Below are positions 4,592-8,956 of a stretch of 8,956 nucleotides of DNA, in pieces (positions within the stretch are counted from its first letter, which is position 1; each line of letters opens with the position of its first letter). The notes beneath the pieces are model-generated. The model made no database searches. It was given only the letters and a program-made list of their open reading frames with translations, and was not told the origin of the DNA. The stretch comes from an uncultured Collinsella sp. Its GTDB lineage: Bacteria; Actinomycetota; Coriobacteriia; Coriobacteriales; Coriobacteriaceae. The stretch covers positions 1-8,956 of the forward strand of contig CAADVE010000060.1 of NCBI GenBank assembly GCA_900752425.1, written 5' to 3'. The position numbers and the translations under genes were made by a program.

Positions 4592-5299
4592 ATGGCTAAG
4601 CATGGTAAGAGCTATAACGCCGCTGCCGAGAAGATCGACCGCGCCACGCTCTACACCCCCCTTCAGGCTGCCAAGCTCATCAAGGAGCTCGACACCGCCA
4701 AGTTCGACGAGACCGTCGAGGCCCACTTCCGTCTGGGCATCGATACTCGTAAGGCTGACCAGAACATCCGTGGTTCCATCTCCCTGCCCCACGGCACCGG
4801 CAAGACCGTTCGTGTTGCCGTCTTCGCCGAGGGCGAGAAGGCCCGCGAGGCTGAGGCTGCCGGCGCCGACATCATCGGTTCCGACGAGCTCGTCGCCCAG
4901 ATCCAGAAGGGCGAGATCAACTTCGACGCCGCTATCGCTACGCCGAACATGATGGCCAAGGTTGGCCGCATCGGTAAGATCCTTGGTCCCCGTGGCCTCA
5001 TGCCGAACCCCAAGCTCGGCACCGTGACCATGGACGTCGCCAAGATGGTCTCCGAGCTCAAGGCCGGCCGCGTTGAGTATCGCGCCGATCGCTACGGCAT
5101 CTGCCACGTGCCCCTGGGCAAGAAGTCCTTCTCCGAGCAGCAGCTCGTTGAGAACTACGCTGCTCTGTACACCGAGATCCTGCGCGTCAAGCCCTCTTCT
5201 GCTAAGGGCAAGTACGTCAAGTCCATCTCCGTGTCTTCCACCATGGGCCCTGGCGTCAAGGTCGATCCCGCTGTTCAGCGTGACTTCCTGGCTGAGTAA
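4592..5299 (+). CDS. rplA: 50S ribosomal protein L1
   Basis: L1 forms the mobile stalk of the large subunit that helps release deacylated tRNA, and it commonly represses its own mRNA. The 235-residue product carries the family signature at 126-145 (RIGKILGPRGLMPNPKLGTV) and normal length. The ATG at 4592 is chosen because AGGAGGT (4578-4584) lies seven bases upstream and the family starts MAKHGKSY; an ATG at 4586 is too close to the ribosome binding site. The upstream leader contains a probable L1-binding element. A strong terminator follows and rplJ-rplL are not next, so the usual L11-L1-L10-L12 cluster is broken after L1. Confidence 0.98.
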   Translation: MAKHGKSYNAAAEKIDRATLYTPLQAAKLIKELDTAKFDETVEAHFRLGIDTRKADQNIRGSISLPHGTGKTVRVAVFAEGEKAREAEAAGADIIGSDELVAQIQKGEINFDAAIATPNMMAKVGRIGKILGPRGLMPNPKLGTVTMDVAKMVSELKAGRVEYRADRYGICHVPLGKKSFSEQQLVENYAALYTEILRVKPSSAKGKYVKSISVSSTMGPGVKVDPAVQRDFLAE

Positions 5300-5335
5300 C
5301 TGCTAGTTACTGCCTGAGTACAGCAAGCATTGCTA

Positions 5336-5378
5336 AAGAAACCCGGTTCTGCCTTGTGCAGGACCGGGTTTCTTGCTA
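5336..5378. terminator. Long, probably bidirectional terminator after rplA
   Basis: Arms 5336-5352 and 5358-5374 pair over 17 bp with one wobble around the loop CTTGT. The plus strand ends in TTTCTTGCT, and the minus strand ends in TTTCTTTAG, so it could stop both rplA transcription and leftward transcription from the phosphoesterase gene. A small AGCAA/TTGCT hairpin (5322-5334) precedes it. Confidence 0.88.
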
Positions 5379-5387
5379 TCGCGTCAA

Positions 5388-5426
5388 AACCATCACAAAG
5401 GGGACAGTGTCCTCTTTGTGATGGTT
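5388..5426. repeat. REP-like 39-bp palindrome on the phosphoesterase stop codon
   Basis: Arms 5388-5406 and 5408-5426 pair over 19 bp with one G-T wobble around a single central G. The rightmost TT is the first two bases of TTA, the minus-strand stop codon TAA (5427-5425). On the minus strand the stem is followed by TTTTG, so it may also act as a terminator. The core CAAAGGGGACAGTGTCC relates it to the palindrome at 8104-8142 and to AAAGGGG(A/T)CAG-type extragenic palindromes known from many bacterial genomes. Confidence 0.82.
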
Positions 5427-6135
5427 ACCAGGGTGTTCTGGCTGTTGAGGACTCGATGGCTTCGTGGCGTTTGAGCTCGCGGCGCATGGTTTGTGAGTTG
5501 AGCCAGGCTGCTTGCCAGCCGCGGATGGGGTAGTGCGTCTGGTCAAGCTCAAACTGCGTATAGCCGCAGGCGTTGATGATCGTCGTTCCACACACATGTT
5601 GCCGCTCGCGCTGAAAATCGTAGCCGTAGCTTTGGTGCACATGCCCGTGCACCATGTAGTCGGGATTCCAGGATTCGAGTGCTGTGTTAAAGCACTCGAA
5701 CCCTCGATGCGGCAGATCGTCCAGATCACCCATACCGGCGGCGGGTGCATGGGTAAGCAGAATGTCGCACCCGCCGACCATCCTAACCTTACGCGACAGC
5801 TTACGCATGCGCTTGGACATCTCGCGTTCGGTGTACATGTTGGCGCCGTCGCGATAACGCATGGACCCGCCAAGGCCCGCAATGCGAATCCCTCGGTACG
5901 TGTACACGCTGTCTTCCACGCAGATACATCCGCCCGGTGCATGACGTGCGTAGCGGTCATCGTGATTGCCGCGCACGTAGATGAGCGGTTTGTTGATGAC
6001 CGTGACCAAAAACTCAAGATAGTCCGGGTCCAGATCGCCGGCGGACAAAATCAGGTCGACTCCCTCAAAGCGTTCCTTGCGAAAGCACTCCCAAAGGCAT
6101 CGTTCTTCGGTATCGGCTACGGCAAGGATTTTCAT
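5425..6135 (-). CDS. Calcineurin-like metallophosphoesterase family protein
   Basis: This is a likely metal-dependent phosphoesterase of unknown substrate, probably cytosolic, since no signal peptide or membrane segment is seen. The 236-residue product shows the family motifs in order: ADTE (7-10), GDLD (33-36), GNHDD (56-60), THA (128-130) and GHVH (164-167). The first motif is D-x-E rather than the common D-x-H, so one metal ligand differs; I believe this is a recognisable subgroup rather than a dead enzyme, because all other ligands remain. Its ATG overlaps the stop codon of the preceding ParB-Bmp gene (ATGA, 6135-6132), and only weak ribosome-binding sequence precedes it, so translation is probably coupled. 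The last bases of the gene lie in a REP-like palindrome that forms part of the stop codon. Substrate prediction is not possible from sequence. Confidence 0.87.
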   Translation of the reverse strand: MKILAVADTEERCLWECFRKERFEGVDLILSAGDLDPDYLEFLVTVINKPLIYVRGNHDDRYARHAPGGCICVEDSVYTYRGIRIAGLGGSMRYRDGANMYTEREMSKRMRKLSRKVRMVGGCDILLTHAPAAGMGDLDDLPHRGFECFNTALESWNPDYMVHGHVHQSYGYDFQRERQHVCGTTIINACGYTQFELDQTHYPIRGWQAAWLNSQTMRRELKRHEAIESSTARTPW

Positions 6136-8048
6136 AGGGCAGGGACTTTCGGCTCATCGTCGAGCTGCGGAATGGTGCCTACCACGTTGTCCGCCAGCCA
6201 ATTCATCTCGACAATCTGCGTGCTCGGCAGCGGAGGGAAGCCTTCGATCTGTACCACGCCGTTCTGGCTATGGAGCTCGCCGCCAAAGGGGTTGATGGAT
6301 CCCTCAACAATGCCGTTGCGGAGCAACTGCACGAGTTTGCGCGTCTGGTAGGGTAGGCCCGGAGCGTAACGGATGTCGATAACGCCGGAGCTCATGCCGT
6401 ACCAGTAGTTGACGGCACGCACTTGGTTGTCGTCGCTGGTCTCGTCCCACGTGCCGTGCAGAAGGCTGCGAACGATGAGCTCGTAGTAACGGCCCCAGTT
6501 CCATACGGGCATGGCGATGCCGGTGACTTTGCCGTCGACCAAGCGGTGAAGCCCGTAGGCCGTTGGGTCTTCGAGCGACTTTGACATGTCAGCGCCGGTC
6601 ATGACGCTTACGCCTTCGCGGCACATGGCTTCGGCAAGACCACCGGCGGGAACATCGCCCCAGGTGAGGATGACCTGCGCGCGCGGGTCGAGCAGCGAGG
6701 CACCAATCGCAAAGGCGTTGATCTCGCTGAGTGCGCCCGAGGCGAAGACCGACGCGTGGTAGCCGATGCGGTGGTTGTCCGCCATGCTGGCGGCAAGGGC
6801 GCCCAGGAGGAACTTGGCCTCGTACATCTTGCCAAAGTACGAACGGACGCTTTGATGGGGAAGGCCGATAGAGCAGTTGAGGAACCGAACCCGGGGATAC
6901 TCAACGGCAGCCCTGAGCGTGTATTCCATCAGGCGGTGCGAGGTCGAGAAGATGGCGTTTGCCCCATGTTTGACAGCCGTTTCCACGGCGGCGTAGAACA
7001 CGTCCGGATCGTGGCAGTCCTCGAACGCCTCGGTGCGCACGATACCGTCAAAGTGCTCATCGAGATACTGACGCCCTTGGTCGTGCAGGCTGTCCCAGCT
7101 CGACGTCGCACAGGGGAACTCATGGATAAAGGCGATGCGCAGGGGGTTGGCCGTCGAGTAGACGGTCTTGCCCATAAAGAAGTTGAGCACGCCAGAGGTG
7201 GACTTGGCGGGCGTCTCCTTCTCGTCGACGCTCGGTGCTTCGACAAGATCGACCTTGTCCTCGTCATTTTTTCCGGCAATGACCAGCTCGCGCCAGATCT
7301 TGCACAGGCGGTTTACGACGATATCCGTCGGCGTATCCAGCAGGCGGTCCTGGTTGTACACATTGAGGTAGACGAGCATGGCGTCGGCGGGCGTAATGTC
7401 CAGGTGATCGCCACCTGCGCGAAGGTAGGCACGCTTAAAGAGCAGGAAAGTGTGGCGCAGGTAGTCGACCTTTTTCTGCGGCCATTTTTCGATAAGGTTC
7501 TGACCGAGCATCTTCGCGAGCGTTTCGTAGCTTCCCTCACGCGAGAACTCGATCTCGTATAGGGGGCAGACGCGCCAAAACGCGCAGAACTCGCCGTACA
7601 GGCGGCTTTCGAGGGAATCCCATGTGCCGGGGTAGAGACGGGTGACCTTGGCCGAAACCGTCGGGGCGTCTAGGAATTTGAGGACACTGACGCGTTTGTT
7701 GCCTTCTTGGACATAGAACCGATGCATGAACTCGGTGACGATGACGGGGTCGCGATAGCCCTCGGTCACCTGGATGTCGTAGAGGTTGGACCACTTGCGG
7801 GCGAACTCGGTGCTAAACGGAAGCAGGGGCATAAAGTTACACGAAAAGGCGGACTGACGGCCCTTGGTGACCGTGCCGACGACCATTTCGAGCGGAATAT
7901 CCCGCAGGCCGACATTCTCTCGCTGACCTAAGGGGAGCTGAGCAACCAAGCTATCGAGGTCCGTAAGGTATGGATGCTCGCTTTGGCTAATGGCGCGTCG
8001 ACGTCCTTGCTCGCCGCGCTTGCGTGCTTGACGATAGGCCTCTTCCAT
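6132..8048 (-). CDS. Cytoplasmic ParB-like/Bmp-domain protein
   Basis: The 638-residue product combines two regions. The N-terminal half contains a ParB/sulfiredoxin-like stretch (about 45-140): RDPVIVTEF (99-107) followed by YVQEGNKRVSVLKFL (112-126), the pattern of a nucleotide-binding ParB fold. A helical region (about 150-255) and an acidic linker (about 258-285) follow. From about 302 to 590 the protein resembles the Bmp/PnrA family of nucleoside-binding lipoproteins (NPLRIAFIHEF, HDQGRQYL at 322-329, VRSYFGKMYEAKFLLGALAA at 401-420). Unlike transported Bmp proteins it has no signal peptide or lipobox Cys, so it should stay in the cytoplasm as a ligand sensor rather than a transporter subunit; this is inference. 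The ATG at 8048 has GGGAG (8060-8056) seven bases upstream. It overlaps the phosphoesterase gene by ATGA, suggesting joint function. The ligand is unknown. Confidence 0.82.
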   Translation of the reverse strand: MEEAYRQARKRGEQGRRRAISQSEHPYLTDLDSLVAQLPLGQRENVGLRDIPLEMVVGTVTKGRQSAFSCNFMPLLPFSTEFARKWSNLYDIQVTEGYRDPVIVTEFMHRFYVQEGNKRVSVLKFLDAPTVSAKVTRLYPGTWDSLESRLYGEFCAFWRVCPLYEIEFSREGSYETLAKMLGQNLIEKWPQKKVDYLRHTFLLFKRAYLRAGGDHLDITPADAMLVYLNVYNQDRLLDTPTDIVVNRLCKIWRELVIAGKNDEDKVDLVEAPSVDEKETPAKSTSGVLNFFMGKTVYSTANPLRIAFIHEFPCATSSWDSLHDQGRQYLDEHFDGIVRTEAFEDCHDPDVFYAAVETAVKHGANAIFSTSHRLMEYTLRAAVEYPRVRFLNCSIGLPHQSVRSYFGKMYEAKFLLGALAASMADNHRIGYHASVFASGALSEINAFAIGASLLDPRAQVILTWGDVPAGGLAEAMCREGVSVMTGADMSKSLEDPTAYGLHRLVDGKVTGIAMPVWNWGRYYELIVRSLLHGTWDETSDDNQVRAVNYWYGMSSGVIDIRYAPGLPYQTRKLVQLLRNGIVEGSINPFGGELHSQNGVVQIEGFPPLPSTQIVEMNWLADNVVGTIPQLDDEPKVPAL

Positions 8049-8075
8049 AATGTTGCTCCCTTAGTCGTTTAAACA

Positions 8076-8104
8076 ACTATATGAACCATGGTACCACGAA
8101 TGAA
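8076..8104 (-). promoter_or_regulatory. Candidate promoter for the ParB-Bmp/phosphoesterase unit
   Basis: On the minus strand TATAGT (8081-8076) is a good -10, and TTCATT (8104-8099) is a poor -35 at 17 bases. Transcription would begin near 8069, about 20 bases before the start codon. The overlapping palindromes GTTTAAAC (8067-8074) and CCATGGTACC (8086-8095) could be chance or operator-like. Confidence 0.33.
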
Positions 8105-8142
8105 AACCACTACAAAGATGCCTGACCCCTTTGCGGTGGTTT
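8104..8142. repeat. REP-like palindrome on the mscS stop codon
   Basis: Arms 8104-8117 and 8129-8142 pair over 14 bp with one wobble and one mismatch. The rightmost TT forms two bases of the minus-strand TAA of mscS (8143-8141). On the minus strand the core reads CAAAGGGGTCAGGCAT and the stem is followed by TTTTC, so it may double as a terminator between mscS and the ParB-Bmp gene. Same family and same stop-codon register as the palindrome at 5388-5426. Confidence 0.8.
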
Positions 8143-8908
8143 AGGCGATGATGGGGGCGATGGCGCGGATGCAGGCGTCGGCAGCGGTGAAAGTGGTGCT
8201 GTCGTCGCTGACGATAAAGATGATCTTTCCTTTGATGCCAAAGTCGCCGATTTCGCTAAAGAGCACGTAGGGCTCTTTGTCAAAGCCCGAGATGGGCGAG
8301 ACGGCCGTTTTGGTTGCGCTCGTGAGCTCGTCTGCCAGCGCGTCAAGGGAAGCCCACTTAGACGTGTCCTTTACGGCAACGGGCACGGCCACGCGTCCAA
8401 AGGGCATCAAATGCACGAGCGTGTTCTTGGAGATGTTGGAGTTGGGCACAATGATGGTCTGTCCACAGGCATCCTCAATCGTTGTATGGCGCCAAGTGAT
8501 GTCTTGGACCACGCCGGATACGCCGCCGACCTCGATATTGTCGCCGGGTTTGATGATGCCCATAAACGTCACCTGCATGCCGCCGATAAGGTTTGACAGC
8601 GTGTCCTGAAAGCCGAGCGAGATGGCGATGCCGCCGACGCCAAGAGCGGCGACGAGCGCGTTTGCGTTAATGCCAAAACAGTTGTCGAGGATAAAGCTGC
8701 CGCCAATCATCCAGATGACGGCGCGCGCGATGTTGATGAAGATGCTCGATGCCGGAAGCGGGTTATCGTCTCGGTTAAGCAGATGGTTCAGGGTCTTGGA
8801 TACGACCTTGGCGGCGACGGCGGTGCCTATCGCCAAGATGACGGCCCAGATAATGTTGTGGACCCACCGTTGCTCAAAGAAATGAAGAATCGGCTCAAAC
8901 AATTCCAT
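8141..8908 (-). CDS. mscS: Small-conductance mechanosensitive channel, MscS family
   Basis: This is an inner-membrane channel that opens under tension to release solutes after osmotic downshock. The 255-residue product has three predicted membrane helices: about 17-36, 56-76, and the Gly/Ala-rich pore helix about 83-110 (LVAALGVGGIAISLGFQDTL). The beta domain follows with PGDNIEVGGVSGVVQDITWRHT (121-142) and VPNSNIS (154-160), then a C-terminal alpha/beta domain. Length fits a minimal MscS, like Escherichia coli MscS (about 286). The start at 8908 is preferred because AGGAGG (8924-8919) lies ten bases upstream; in-frame ATGs at 8941 and 8953 would add residues VERSLGGFPY, which do not look like channel sequence. 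Its TAA is partly formed by a REP-like palindrome, and a 92-base gap separates it from the ParB-Bmp gene. Confidence 0.93.
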   Translation of the reverse strand: MELFEPILHFFEQRWVHNIIWAVILAIGTAVAAKVVSKTLNHLLNRDDNPLPASSIFINIARAVIWMIGGSFILDNCFGINANALVAALGVGGIAISLGFQDTLSNLIGGMQVTFMGIIKPGDNIEVGGVSGVVQDITWRHTTIEDACGQTIIVPNSNISKNTLVHLMPFGRVAVPVAVKDTSKWASLDALADELTSATKTAVSPISGFDKEPYVLFSEIGDFGIKGKIIFIVSDDSTTFTAADACIRAIAPIIA

Positions 8909-8956
8909 GTAGGGAAAACCTCCTAATGATCGTTCAACCATGATACCCACCAAGAA

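Noticed and set aside
3002..5107. Open frame of 701 codons antisense to secE-nusG-rplK-rplA
   Set aside because: Same codon-bias artefact across four well-recognised genes. The product is low in complexity and matches nothing known.
5512..6351. Plus-strand open frame of 279 codons
   Set aside because: It covers the phosphoesterase gene in antisense and crosses into the ParB-Bmp gene. The minus-strand reading has a full set of catalytic motifs.
6756..7562. Plus-strand open frame of 268 codons
   Set aside because: It lies entirely opposite the ParB-Bmp gene, whose minus-strand product has recognisable domains; the plus-strand product does not.

Overview
This window looks like a chromosomal housekeeping region of a Coriobacteriia member (phylum Actinomycetota). 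A Collinsella-like gut bacterium is my best guess. The guess rests on the EF-Tu, L11 and L1 protein sequences, the strong C/G-ending codon bias, and the style of short extragenic palindromes. I ran no search, so the genus is an inference.

Left part (1-2514): tRNA-Thr(UGU) is followed by its own terminator-like hairpin. About 760 bases without a credible gene come next. That stretch holds two unrelated families of ordered repeats: three long hairpins spaced exactly 80 bp apart (198-416), and five copies of a 15-mer built around CGAGCGTGGA arranged as a nested inverted structure (446-589). It also holds several smaller dyads. A strong promoter (TTGACA/TATTAT) then begins a tRNA-Tyr, tRNA-Thr(GGU), tRNA-Met cluster leading into tuf (EF-Tu), which ends at a strong terminator.

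Middle part (2515-5374): a second promoter, almost identical around its -35 region to the tRNA promoter, starts rpmG (L33, a 49-codon gene with four zinc-binding Cys), tRNA-Trp, secE and nusG. rplK (L11) and rplA (L1) follow. The rplK-rplA gap contains an RNA element that closely resembles the L1-binding site of 23S rRNA and abuts the rplA ribosome binding site, a probable L1 autoregulatory leader. The group ends after rplA at a long terminator; rplJ, rplL and rpoB do not follow here.

Right part (5375-8956, all on the minus strand): mscS (small mechanosensitive channel) comes first. Next is a two-gene, translationally coupled unit made of a cytoplasmic ParB-like/Bmp-domain protein and a calcineurin-like phosphoesterase. 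REP-like palindromes of one family sit directly on the stop codons of mscS and of the phosphoesterase gene, and in both cases the palindrome supplies two bases of the TAA.

Most of the window is ordinary translation, secretion and transcription machinery. The most unusual material is the repeat-rich stretch between tRNA-Thr(UGU) and tRNA-Tyr, the stop-codon palindromes, the L1-stalk mimic, and the ParB-Bmp/phosphoesterase pair.
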